Assembly: GCA_020740775.1 (NCBI GenBank)
Contig: JAHEWK010000014.1
Span: 806,001 to 870,000 of the forward strand
Direction: 5' to 3'
DNA from: Ilyonectria destructans
Lineage: Eukaryota > Ascomycota > Sordariomycetes > Hypocreales > Nectriaceae
DNA: 64,000 nucleotides
Shown piece by piece: positions 33,566 to 44,700 of the stretch (the stretch's first letter is position 1; every line of letters starts with the position of its first letter). The notes below the pieces were generated by a model. That model did no database searches. It was given only the letters and a program-made list of their open reading frames with translations, and was not told the origin of the DNA. The translations under genes were made by a program, and so were the position numbers.

Positions 33566-35428
33566 CAACTAGTTTAGAGGAGCACCGCTCTTCCAACTCC
33601 ATTTCTTACGTACACGATTGGAGTCGCTCCAGAATCACCTCAACAGGGGCGTGCAACACCACCCTCCCGTTTCTTTGGTGTCTACATGTACCTCGCAGGT
33701 TTCCCGTACCTTTCGCGTCCTCCAGCCTCCTGCTCTGCAGCTCGCTGGTAGAGTCTCGAGCTGCACTCGCACGGCAGGGATGGCTCAGGGCAACTGGAGT
33801 TCGGGAGCAGGATCACCACATCATCTTCTCCTGGGTGGGTAGTATTGTCTAATGCAAGTTCACTCGATGACCCTACACAAAAAATCACAAGACGGATGAT
33901 GGTGGTTATGGGGGGATGCTTTTTGGCACTGGATGTAAGTATCCATTGACTCTTTTCTCCCACACACCCTGTCTGGAACTGACCGTGATGCAGTCATACT
34001 GGACCTTTTGGTGTTGAACCTAGGCATCTTGGACGGGAAAATGCCCCAAATAACTATGATACCTGCTAATTCGGCTGTTGAAGGCGAGGCGCTAGAAACA
34101 GGCCCAGCCAGCCCAAAGTCGACGGTCTGGTCAACTGGTCAACGCATGGCGCCCCAAATCTAGCACAAAATGCTACTTTGGGAATTCAATTCTTGCCCCA
34201 AATCCACTTCCCCGGCAATATGTGGGTCAGGACTCGCTCCGATGCCTTGTCTTCGGGCTCGGGCTTCACGGCACAGACCGGGCGTTCCTAGCGGTACATG
34301 AGTAAAATGGTGTTGGTGGGCGTCGGCATCGGGTGCGTGGGATGTGTTCGCTAGAGTGCGTCTCGTTGTGTCTCACCTGGCTCCCTGTGTCTCCAAAGTG
34401 CGCGCAATAAAGCTTTTCTCGGACGCCTTGCGAGAGACCTTGTCAAATATGGATAGAGATGCATTGCAATGGGCGGGACTCTATATTAGCGTTGCTCCCG
34501 TGGCAAGACCCTTGTGAGCGGAGGGTGGGGGTTTGGACTAAAGCAGAAGTCGTGTGTTCATCCATTATGTATAGACTCGGCCACTCGGAAGCCGGGGCGA
34601 AGACGGTACAGGAACCACGGCAGAAGTTTTAACGTTAGGACCCCGCAAACCTGCTTCTGCATTCCGATGTCTCATCACTTCATACTCTTCGTCATGTGCC
34701 TTGCTGGCCAGTCATGGCTTAGAACCCGTCTCTTGGGATCCCCCACGTGGTGTAGATGAAATATTGACGAGATCCATTGTAACACTGCGTTTACCACCCA
34801 CTCTTGACCTCCGACCTGAATGGATACAGGTCTCCCTTGCCCTTTGCGGCTTAGGTATCTTGGTTCTGGTCTATAATGAGGGGCTCCATATACCACTCGA
34901 TGACCCCATTTTCAACGTGGATTTGCCACGGCAAGATATCAAGTCCCTCCTTACCTGGTAGGCTGCAGCGACAAGGGTGGTTATCCTGATCATGGTCAAT
35001 AAATGAGACCATTCCTTGCTGGCTCAGAATCACCAAAGGGGAGTTGATATAGCATAGCTCTTACAATCCCTGCTTAGGGACATGGCACTGATGCTGCTGT
35101 CACAAGGTTGTTCGTCAAGATTTGTCCCATGATAGTCAACGCCTTGGTCAACTAAAACTTTCTTCTCGTCGATCAAAATCGCCACCTCGCTCCGGTTTTC
35201 TGGCCGTGAATGTCTTATATCTTTTCGTGTGTATTTTTTGCATTGAATTTCATCAACATTCAATTACCCGACCAATCTACGTCACCTACCGAAAACTACG
35301 ATGCACAATACTGACGGAAACGGATGTGGTGGTACGATATGGTTGCAGAGGTCTCCCGTGGCCCACCAGACGCCGTTGTTTGTCGTCGTGGGACAGAAAC
35401 TCTAACTACGAAACACTTGACGAACTAT

Positions 35429-35990
35429 CTACGCGTCTAGCACGGTACCTCTAGTTTCGTAATTTAGACATTTGCACGCCGTAGCGCGATGCTCTGAGAA
35501 GTCCATGTGAGCCATTGCGACTATACTCGATGTTATCAAGCTTGCTGCTACTTTCTTCATGACAGACCTGAGACCGCTGTTGACCAGAGACAAGTTTGGT
35601 AGAGCGTAGTCAATGGCGGCCAGGTCATTGCCTTGTCGTGAGACTTCTCTGAGACGACTCCGGAGCCGTTGTCTGGCCTTTTGCCTGAAGTCCCTGCCTC
35701 GTACCCCATATAAGTCGGACACCCAGAAGCGGGCCACCCCCGGAAACAGGCCAAGCTTTGAGTCTAGCGTGTTGAGCTTGCTGAGATCGAGAACTCATCT
35801 TTGGCGAGATCCTGACGGGCCGGGATACCCCTATCATGGTGAGCATGAAGACTAAGGACCTATAAGTATCGCGGTTCATGTGCGCGTACAGGTCAACCAC
35901 AAAATGTCTGTCTCTGAGTGGCTCCAAGATGTCTAAGAGGGAACCGTTTCTCAGAACGCCAACAATCAGAACGGTAAAACCCCACGAGTT
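35429..35990 (-). pseudogene. Unidentified degenerate coding fragment
   Basis: Two overlapping minus frames read like protein: NGSLLDILEPLRDRHFVVDL...HMNRDTYRSLVFMLTM in one (about 35,990-35,830) and a basic segment ending NDLAAIDYALPNLSLVNSGL in another (35,737-35,429). They may be one gene split by a frameshift or intron. I cannot name the family, and this may be spurious. Confidence 0.25.
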
Positions 35991-36012
35991 TGTGGTAGCT
36001 GCTTGTCAGTAG
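35991..36012. repeat. 22-bp direct repeat, copy 1
   Basis: TGTGGTAGCTGCTTGTCAGT plus AG occurs here and again, identical and in the same orientation, at 36,959-36,980. Weak similarity continues on the left flank of both copies (AACCC...GTT). Confidence 0.8.
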
Positions 36013-36289
36013 TGAGGCTGTTGCCAAAAGTTTAGTTAGGGAGGGAGCTGCTGCTTGTTGGTTATCTTAGTATATGTTTGACGATACTAATTCAGATCAA
36101 ATGTGCATATAGATTGTACGCTCTAGAGTTGCCTGGGGATAGCTGTTCTTTTGAAGTTGCTATCTGACTGTTAAGCTTGCAGATCGCTAGGAGCTAGCTG
36201 CTCCCTGGCATTTATGTCGCGGGTGACTAGAATCTGTAATGTAAGATTATCGACCAGAGCCTAGCCAACTATACCCAACACTTACACTC

Positions 36290-36640
36290 ACACAACTGCC
36301 GATGCCGCTGTCGATACCGCTGTCGATGCCGCTGCCGTCGCTGTTGCTGGGTCCAAGAAGACGGCCCAGGCCAACGCCGCCGTGTATGTGTTCGCATTGT
36401 CATCTGGAAGATAATTGCTGACTAGTTGCAGTATTAGCCCACTTGATGCCCCCTGTCGCAGATGCCTCGCGACCGTTTGCGCCGGCCCCGACAAGAACGG
36501 GTCCTGGTACCCTGTCGTGGTCGTGTGCGGGTTGGGTTCTTGAATGTCTTTGTCTGCCCCGCGAGGTCGCTTGCGACTAACAAGTGTAGCTGCCTCTGAG
36601 AAATGCACCCGTTGTGCCACATACAACAAGGCCTACGAGG
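36290..36640 (+). pseudogene. Degenerate Cys-motif protein fragment
   Basis: The segment begins with a 12-bp-period Ala/Val/Asp-coding stretch (AVDTAVDAAAVAVAG). It continues, after a possible 3' splice site, with SPLDAPCRRCLATVCAGPDK and WYPVVVVCGLGS before a stop, then KCTRCATYNKAYEA. The CxxC spacing is reminiscent of small Cys-rich fungal domains such as DUF3716, but reading frames are broken and the assignment is weak. Confidence 0.3.
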
Positions 36641-36958
36641 CCACGCTTCTTGCTGATAATTAAGGTATCAATCATCTCGATAAAGCTGTTTAGGAGATAC
36701 TATTTCATAACTCTTAATTCTAGTATCTATCCCCTAACAATCATCTTTATAAGATTAATTAATCAAGGTAGGCTTGATGTTCAAGAATATAGGTATACTC
36801 TCACTGCGCGTGCCAGGTACATTAGTTTGCCTGAGGTTAGCTTAAGCGGCTTGTACCTGTCTGCGAATAGCAGTACTCATGGGAAATTGATGAATAAATC
36901 GATGAAAATTAACATAACATCATAGCTTCATTCAATCCAATAACCCATGGATGTGTTA

Positions 36959-36980
36959 TGTGGTAGCTGCTTGTCAGTAG
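36959..36980. repeat. 22-bp direct repeat, copy 2
   Basis: Identical to 35,991-36,012, 968 bp away, same orientation. The interval contains the AT-rich block and the Cys-motif fragment. Confidence 0.8.
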
Positions 36981-37039
36981 CAAAGCCGTCCGTGTCATCG
37001 AGACCTGTGAGCTCCGAACTGGTCTCTCCCTCCCCCCCA

Positions 37040-37800
37040 GAAAGGCCAGTGACGAACGATCCAGCGAGAATATGCCTGCTATCCTTTTGTCCCCGCTGAC
37101 GAAAGCAAGGGCAAGGCAGTGCAGGAGGCGCTTAGTTTCAACAAGTACGCTCAGATGCTGATGTGCTCCATCGACCCCAAGGGCACCCTTGTTATAGCCA
37201 CTGTCAACTCCAACATCATCACAAAACTCTCGAGGTAGCAAGTTCTCGGCCAGTTTAAGAAAGCCGCTCAGGAGTTGACTGAGCAGGCGCAGTCCTTTCT
37301 GGGTAAGTCAGGGTCCCTTACCAAGGATGATCTAAGCGGCCTCCGAAAGGTGACGATCACTTCAGCCGAGAAGAGTGTCATTACGGGGTACACCGAGGGT
37401 CAGCCTGCTTAAATACTTGGCTGGCACAACTCAAATCGCATTGCTTTCCAAAGGGTGCTGTTGACGAGCTTGTCGTTCGAAGCAACGCTAAGCTGGGATA
37501 TCCCGTTATCGAGACTCGTACCTGGCTCAACACCCTTCACGGCGAGGAGTCGCCGCCCATCGGAGAAAAGCTCTATAAGGCTGGAAAATTGGCCAAGTTC
37601 AATTGCGATAGTTGCCTTATTTCCGGAGACCTGGCCACCAAAACCGATGCACTGACCCTGAACCGCCCCGTGGTGAAGATGTCGACTACCTCGCGGAAGC
37701 AGGGGAAGCTTCTCAGCCTGTAGGGCCGTATTTTCCATACCCTTAAGGAGGATGTTGGCCTTCAAGAGAGGACAGTACCTAATCTGCTGTGTCACTTGTA
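37040..37800 (+). pseudogene. Unidentified degenerate gene
   Basis: One frame gives YACYPFVPADESKGKAVQEA ... KYAQMLMCSIDPKGTLVIAT, a TAG at 37,236, then QVLGQFKKAAQELTEQAQSF ... DLSGLRKVTITSAEKSVITG and TAA at 37,410. A shifted frame continues with DELVVRSNAKLGYPVIETRT ... EKLYKAGKLAKFNCDSCLIS ... TKTDALTLNRPVVKM up to TAG at 37,721. Codon bias and amphipathic character look protein-coding, but two stops and a frame change break it. I do not recognise the family. An unannotated intron could remove part of the damage. Confidence 0.4.
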
Positions 37801-38514
37801 GGACCCGCACATTGCCAGCTCAACGAGTGAGGGTATTGGGCTGAGGGAACTGGGGCAGAAGTGCACCGACTAGCCAGCGATGGTGGATTGGTTCGACAGT
37901 GTGGTGCACCATGACCAGGGCTTGCTAGAGAACTTGGCTGGTGTCTAGTCATTCCTACAGCGTGGCTCGGCGAGACTGAGTAATTTGCCGGCGTGCTAAT
38001 AGGTACTTTATCTTGCTCTTAGTTTATGATTTGAGTCATCAACAAGAAAATCACAGCCTGTTTTGCTATTATTGGTTTACTGTCTTGGATGTCTTGAAAG
38101 CACCACCAGCCACCTAGTCTTCTGGTAATCTCTCTCCGCCTATTATTCCACATACCGGCCAGGAGTGCGACTTGAACTTCTTACTGCAGCATGCAGCCCT
38201 CAGCCTCCGTGTTTGTTTTGCCAGCAAAACAGGGCGTGTTTACGTGGCCGCGCTTGGCACCAGGCCACCTATCACGAAGCGTGCTTTGCTCAGCTTACTG
38301 CAGCCACCATAACCAGGGTTTTGTATCCCGCCCTTTTCTGAAGAGCCTGTCTGATAAAGCGGCGACGGGGTTTGAGAGTGCACTCATAAGCCTAGCGGTC
38401 TCCCTTCGTTCCCTTGGGCCTGTTGTACACCAAAACTCTCGACCCAGACGCCATCACCATCCACTCGCAGGGATCAACTTCCATCGCCGCTTCAACTTAA
38501 CGCCTACCGCCACC

Positions 38515-39617
38515 ATGTCGGACTACCTCAACCCTTACGTGGACAACACGTTCATGGCTGGCCTCGAGACCAATGAGGGGCTGTTCGACCTCAGCTTCTG
38601 GGATGACCCTACCTTCATTGACCAACCATTCGACTTTAACGACTTGGGCTCCCCAGGGATACCCTACAATTCGTGAGTTTTTTTTTTTATCACTTGCTAA
38701 CAAAAAGGGCGGAAATAAGAAACCGACACAAGTGTGCTACCCCGCGTTGTGACTCGTCAGTCATGTCGCCTCACTTTCACGACGGGTTTCAGAATGTTCC
38801 CCCATCGGGTGGAGTGGGCTCTGGATCTGATCCAGAGGCTGCACCATCATTGACCCCCCAGCCCTCAGCTGCCACTTCCCATTCTACGCCCGCTTCAATA
38901 CCGGAGCATGCAGCTGTCATAACCGAAGCCGGCTATGTGTGCATCGAATGTGGATCGGCCAGGAAGATGAAGTCCGACCTTGATGTTCATGGGACACATC
39001 AAGGACACAGTCCCTTTGCTTGCACCTGTGGCCGCAGGTTTTCCAGGTCAGATGTCCTTGCTCGACACCTCAAGACAAAGAACAATACACAACCTCAGCA
39101 TCCTTGTCCCTATTGCAAGAGGCACCGCGGCAGATCGGCCTTCCGTCGACGAGATCATCTCAAGCAGCACATCGTGGAATACCACAAGTTTGACAACGAA
39201 GAAACGATCCCTTGCATAAAATCTTCAAAGGTTGAATGGTCTCCATTCATTGGGGTTTGTGCTGAACCGACTTGTCCGGACTACCGGGACATATCATTCT
39301 ACTGCCTGAGTGACTCCGAACAAAAGAAGACAAGACCGTTCCTCAAGTATTCCGAGTACAGCAAACATAGGAAAGACGTTCACAGCATTACACCATTCCC
39401 ATGCACGGCATCTGGCTGTGGCCGGGTCGGTGCTAAAGGCTACCTCCGAGAGAAGGATCTTACCAACCATCACCGATCGATGCATCCCGATAGGCAACCG
39501 TATCTCCCTAAGGGTGGAGACAGTCAACAACTGCAATGCCCATACCCGGGTTGCGCCGATACACCCCCTCCTTATCTTATGCATTTCCATGGTAGGACTC
39601 ATCTCTCTGAAGAGTAG
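38515..39617 (+). CDS. C2H2 zinc-finger protein, putative transcription factor
   Basis: Two exons, 38515-38672 and 38720-39617, giving 351 residues. The intron uses GTGAGT and GCTAAC, and I chose the acceptor ending at 38,719 (47 nt). The in-phase AG at 38,707 would give an unusually short 35-nt intron. The start context CCACCATGTC is strong; the frame reaches an earlier ATG at 38,191 in less coding-like sequence. The N-terminus is acidic/aromatic (SFWDDPTFIDQPFDF), resembling an activation domain. Finger-like units follow: CIECGSARKMKSDLDVHGTH, FACTCGRRFSRSDVLARH (CxC, final His unclear), CPYCKRHRGRSAFRRRDHLK with a following HIVEYH, CTASGCGRVGAKGYLREKD with NHHRSMH, and CPYPGC...HFHGRTH. 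Several are atypical in spacing. It is 5.7 kb from sidI; any link to iron is speculation. Confidence 0.72.
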
Positions 39618-40371
39618 AAGGCGGGCTTTTGTGCTGCAATTGTCAGGACTGGGTGAAAGGGAAAGTGCCTATAACAAGAACGAGCAACATGTCGCGCAGA
39701 AGTTACCCAAGGCGAATGTCATTTCCCTCCATGGCCATCAACTCATTCGTCCGGGTTTTAAGCTGATGTTTGGAAGCCCTACATTAGTCTTAACTGTTTA
39801 CTAAACCTCTCCTGTCACTCTTTATCGACGATTTTGTTTTGGAACGATATTTGTTCCTCATGATAAGTTTGTTTGTTAGATAGCTGCTTGCCAGTTCAAA
39901 TCCACCATCTACTCTGATGTAAGAAAAGTCCATGACCTCTTGGTATTTGGTGTGATTGGTATACTTGAGCAATTGTAATCAAAGGACAACATGGAAACTC
40001 CATAATTCAATCACTTTCAATCCCCTGTATAGAAACGCACACCCAATTCAGGTCTTCAATGACATGCTATACCGAATTATCATTCGCGCCGCTACAGATA
40101 ACGGGCTAGAGCAATTCAACTCTAGGCCCGGCTATGTAATCCAGGTGATGGGGTATATACAACGCCAAGAACAAACACCACCTTCTTCATAGAGATGGAT
40201 GTCGGGCACAGAGATAAGTAAAGAAAACCACGCTACCACATGCGCCCCCCCGATGTGCCGTAAAACCCGAATGCCTTGCGCCTTGCGTCATGGTCAAAGG
40301 TATACTTGGTAGCCTGCCCATCCAATCGTAATCGTGAAAATTGTCATTGTATCATGGCCCATTATTCAGTC
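39618..40371. other. Convergent 3' region
   Basis: This 754-bp gap lies between the stops of the zinc-finger gene (plus) and the Gag1-like gene (minus). It is AT-rich, and no gene is seen. Confidence 0.6.
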
Positions 40372-41712
40372 CTACTTGGACTTCTCTGCTGCTGGAACGT
40401 CTTGGGCCCCATAGTTCGCAATACCGAGTGCCTTATGAAGGCTGCGTCGAAAGATCTTGGCGGGAGCCGACTCTTCATCTTTATCGCGCCCGAGCAATCC
40501 AAAGCTCATACGGCGGGCGACGTTGCCAGAATTCTCCTGCGGCGGCGGAGTTGGCTTCTTCTTCTTCTTGCGGACCACGGGAGCAGGAACTGCGACAGTA
40601 GCACGAGGAGGCCATTCGCCGTCTCGCTTCCAGCCGGTGACACATGCACGGAGCATGTCAGAGAGGTTGATGGGACATGAGGGCTGTAGATTATGGATGA
40701 TGACTTTGTCGTAGAGACTGAGATAGACAGAGGGTGTGATGGATGCGCGAAGCGGGTTGTTGGGGGGTAGGAGGGGTGGCGCAATTGGGATGAGCGTTTC
40801 AACTGGGTAGTTCTGGCTCGATGGAGGCGTTGGCGGGCTTGTATCCTTGGACTGCTGCTTCTGCAGCTCCTTTTCGTCGCCCTTTGCCAGGGAGGAGGCG
40901 TCAGAGCCATCGCTGCCGCCCGGTGGGTGAGTGGAGGAGACTGTGGAGCTCGGCGGCGAGCTAGACATCGAGCGACGGAAGAAGAAGCGGCGTGGGGAGC
41001 GTGGAGAAACCGGAGGGGGAGAGACAGGCTTGGTGCGGATGCGAACCGTGCGAGCGCCTGTCCATGCCTTGCGCCTGGCTTCGAAGCAGGCCAAACCTTC
41101 ATTCCATTCCACCTCCTTTCGCACGGCTCTCCGGCGTTTGGCTTGCTTGGCCAAAATGGCGGCTTGCACTGTTGGCCCAACAGTGCCTGGGCTATCGAAG
41201 CGAAAAGGTGAACGGGAGGGAAGAGGTTCGTCGTCGGAGAGGTCCGAGGTCCACTCTGTGCGGGGGCGGTAGTTTACTGGATCTTCAGAGACGGTGCTGT
41301 AAATGGATTCCGCGTCGCTCTCATCTGCAGAGTTGGCGTCGTCATCGTCGTCAACTTGGTAGCCGGTGTCATCCTTCGTTTCATCCTGAACGGGTTTGCT
41401 AGGCTGGATGGTATCGAGGATACTTGTTTGGCCTGTGGGTGTAGTAATTGTGTCGTCGGGGATGTTATTGTCTGGGGTTGGCTTTGCGACCCGGGATGGC
41501 CATTGAAAGTCCCAATCGTTCTTGACCTTGGTCTCCAGATATCGCTTAACAGCCTCCTTCTGCTTGGTCTTGTCCTTGCTCAACAGATCGGCATGCTCTT
41601 CACCGACCCAATCCGGAGTTACAACGGACAATGGCGTAGAAAGTTGGATGGACTGGTGACGAAGCTTTGCGATAGGAGATCGCGGGCTCCTATAAATGTC
41701 GGAGAAGATCAT
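40372..41712 (-). CDS. Gag1-like clamp domain (DUF4050) protein
   Basis: Single exon of 446 residues from the ATG at 41,712, the first in-frame ATG although the frame is open without ATG up to 42,603. The N-terminus MIFSDIYRSPRSPIAKLRHQ is followed by charged, Ser/Pro/Asp-rich sequence. A basic segment (KQAKRRRAVRKEVEWNEGLA, CFEARRKAWTGARTVRIRTK) precedes the diagnostic end of the domain: ITPSVYLSLYDKVIIHNLQP, CPINLSDMLRACVTGWKRDG, EWPP. The tail is basic (VRKKKKKPTPPPQ), followed by ARRMSFGLLG and FRRSLHKALGI. The family is fungal and poorly characterised, so no biochemical role is claimed. It is convergent with the zinc-finger gene. Confidence 0.75.
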   Translation of the reverse strand: MIFSDIYRSPRSPIAKLRHQSIQLSTPLSVVTPDWVGEEHADLLSKDKTKQKEAVKRYLETKVKNDWDFQWPSRVAKPTPDNNIPDDTITTPTGQTSILDTIQPSKPVQDETKDDTGYQVDDDDDANSADESDAESIYSTVSEDPVNYRPRTEWTSDLSDDEPLPSRSPFRFDSPGTVGPTVQAAILAKQAKRRRAVRKEVEWNEGLACFEARRKAWTGARTVRIRTKPVSPPPVSPRSPRRFFFRRSMSSSPPSSTVSSTHPPGGSDGSDASSLAKGDEKELQKQQSKDTSPPTPPSSQNYPVETLIPIAPPLLPPNNPLRASITPSVYLSLYDKVIIHNLQPSCPINLSDMLRACVTGWKRDGEWPPRATVAVPAPVVRKKKKKPTPPPQENSGNVARRMSFGLLGRDKDEESAPAKIFRRSLHKALGIANYGAQDVPAAEKSK

Positions 41713-44700
41713 GGCGGGTTGGGTTGGGGCTTTTAAAGCCCGTGAGGTGAGGCCAAGGTAAGATGTTGGCTTAGGAATTGGAATAGGAGCGGTGGGGGCA
41801 GTCGTTGAGCGAGAATGCGGGGGGGCGGCCTGGAGAAGGGGATGCACGGTTGGTGGTGGTATGATGTCGGGATTGGATGTCGCCTGGGGTAGTACTTCGT
41901 TACTCGTTAGTGGTGATGATATGATTGAGATGTACGACGTATAGACAAGTATTGGTGGTAAAACGAGCAGAACGCTGTTGGTGTTGCGAGAGCAGGGCAA
42001 GAGTCTCGGGTGGTGTCTGTGGTACGAGGGAAGGTATATATGTGGTGGTGGGTAAATGGACGGTGCAGAAGGAGGTGGTGGTGTTGTTCTTGAGGTGGAG
42101 GTGGCGTTGAGAGAGGCAGCTCCGAGTGTGGTGTGTCTGGCAGTGTCTCGTGTATGGTTGCACGCGCGATGTGACGTCGAGCATGTAAAGCGACGTCGGA
42201 GGGGCGCGGGAAGAGAACGGGCAATGGGCTGGGGTAAGGCTGGGCGGGCAGATAAAAGCAAGGCACAAGGCCAGCAGATGCAAGCAAGGCCAGAATTGGG
42301 AGAAGGCGGAGGGAGGAGAGACAAAATAGTAGGGGAAGAGATGGGATTGGGCTCACTCAAGACATGATCGGCGGCGCCGTGGCCGAGTCTAAGTGCAATT
42401 GCGAGAGACAAGACAGGAAAGAGGCGGGATAGAATTGAGACAATATCGAGACCAGCACAGCTAAGACAAGGCAAGACAAGGCAAGACAGGGCCCTAGCTG
42501 GGGTAATGTTCCCCTTTGAATGCCTGCCTGTGTCTGTGTCTCTCTGTACGTGTACGTGGGTGCGTGTGTAGCCCCGTTCCAATGGTGATCCAATCCAATC
42601 CACCCGAGGTACGAGGTGGGAGGGGACGACAGATGCAGATGGACGGCTTCGTGGTAGATGGGGAGGGGGAAAGGAAAAGGAGAAGGACGGGAAGAGAGAA
42701 AAGGAAGCAAGGAGGCGAAAGTATGATCAATGAAGGCCAAAGGCTGAGAAAGGACTAACAAAAGAAACCTACGTACCAGATAGAGGCCCGAACTCAGTCG
42801 TCTCCATCTGCTGGTCGCGGCCACGGACGGATCCGACGACAGATGGAGAGTCGGGGGACATGGGCGGCGACGGCGGCGGCGGCGGCGACAACGACATGGT
42901 GGTGGACTGTGGACTGTGGACTGGTGGTGACTCTGGCGACGACGAGGAGTCACTTGAGGAGCAGCAAGCGCCAATGTACAGGGTACTCGGGGGCCGCGAG
43001 CAAAACCTGCAAAACCTGGGAAACCTGGGAAACGGGCTAGGATCGGACGGGCCTGGGCCTGGCTGGCCTGGTCTGAGCGAGCTGCTGTGTTGCTGGCCTG
43101 GCCTGGCGCGAGACGAGATGGCAAGGAGCGAGATGTGCGAGGAGGCGGGAGGCGGGAAGCGGAATGATGATTCTCGCTGGTTGCATGTGCTGTTGTGCTG
43201 TGCGCGCACGGAACAAATTTTAGCTCAGGGAGGGGAACGTTCAAGCACGCCAAGCCAAAGGCCCCAGGCAGGGTCAAGCAAGCGACTCGACTCAAGCCTT
43301 GCCCAGGTCACTAGTACTCCAGTCTCAGACCTCTGGCCGGCTCCACATCCGCATCTATCCTTCGCCTTCACCTTGCCTTGCGCGGACGGGCCGGTGGAGA
43401 GGAGGCATTCAGCCAGTGCCAGCCAGGGCGGTGAGGCGCATCAGTTCTGCCGGGCATAATGCCATGCACACTTCTAGATCCGGCACGCGCCAGCTGCCTC
43501 CCAACCGTCTAGCATCGGATGGCCGACATTCCATGTCTTGATCCGGCCCAACAGTCGAGAGACATCGCTTGCGGCACGGCATCGGTGCGACGAGTACACG
43601 GTACTTTCCATCCTCCATCCAATAGGCAGTATTCGCAAACTCCCTACCGTTACAAACGTACTAGGCATGTCGGGTAGTACAGACTACTGGTCCTGGGGTG
43701 GAGCCGGAGAGGGGAACGAGGCAGTCGTGTGACTGTACCGCACCGGACAGCGCCACTTCCTGATCGCCAGCAGCGAAACAGCGACTCACATCGCACACAC
43801 ACGACGACAAAGTCAGAAGAGTCAAGAGATCAGAAAAAGCGCTGGGTTGGGTGCGCACCAGCCACCAAGAAGGCCGCCAGAGATCCAACCGCCCAGGGTG
43901 TAAAAGCCGGGGCGCCCAATTGGCCATCCTCATTGGCCGCTGACGAGTCAGCCGCCAGGCTTATTCCCCCAGGCTGGTGGGCCCCAGGTGGTCCCTAGCA
44001 GCTCCCAGCAGCTCCCCCGAGAGGTCCACCACCCATTCCGCTCCCTACAGGCCCTAGAACAGCGTCTCGCTGTGCGGAGCAATCCTCGAGGATCCTCCAC
44101 CTCTGCTGCGCGGGCGCGAAAACTCACCCGACGCTTCGACCGGAACAGAAACGAATTGCATTGAATGCACCCCATCTGCACCTACAGGGCCAGGGCTAAG
44201 AGAAACCCCTAATGTACTTGCTACAGTCTTAGTTGCAGCAAGCTGTCGCTTCTCCCTCCCCTGCTCTTCGCCTGTCTCTTCGGCTTTTGCAGCTCTATTG
44301 GTGTTGGACTCTGTCAGTCCTGTAAGTCGCAGTCGACCGCTGCTCGGTGGTCGCATTGTTGGTCGGATAGGTCACATGGAGAATCAGATGTCATTCATCC
44401 GTCACTCGTCACCCATCACCCATCATCTGTGTCTTCTCCATCTCCATACCCCATAGCCTAGTTTCCCGGATTACTCTAAACGAAAAACAGCCCACTAGAC
44501 GGTTACACGCTCACTATTCACACGGATGGGAAAACTGGTTAGAGAGTTCCTCTCGTTGACGCTCTGGAAATAGGTGATGAAGACCCAAATGCGTTCACCG
44601 TTCAGATGGCTTCCCCAAGGACCTTGGACCACTTCAACAAGGTCCCCCCTTCCCCAGAACCTGACTCTATCTTGGCCCAGGTTCCCCCGGTCATTTTTCT

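Larger units (their letters stand above)
32814..34500. promoter_or_regulatory. sidI upstream region
   Basis: This non-coding region upstream of sidI carries two iron-GATA-type sites in opposite orientation (33,467 and 33,557). Open frames on both strands have no family resemblance. Beyond about 33,900 composition drifts and no gene is seen. Confidence 0.6.
34501..38514. other. Gene-poor region with degenerate coding debris
   Basis: About 4 kb without an intact gene. Composition is patchy: an AT-rich block lies at about 36,650-36,930, and short stretches show coding-like codon use (35.4-36.0, 36.3-36.6 and 37.0-37.8 kb, listed separately). The rest shows nothing recognisable. From 38,160 to 38,514 is the probable promoter/leader of the zinc-finger gene. 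Confidence 0.55.

Noticed and set aside
38191..38514. Upstream ATG as start of the zinc-finger protein
   Set aside because: The added 108 residues look like translated leader; the ATG at 38,515 has a much better context (CCACCATGTC).
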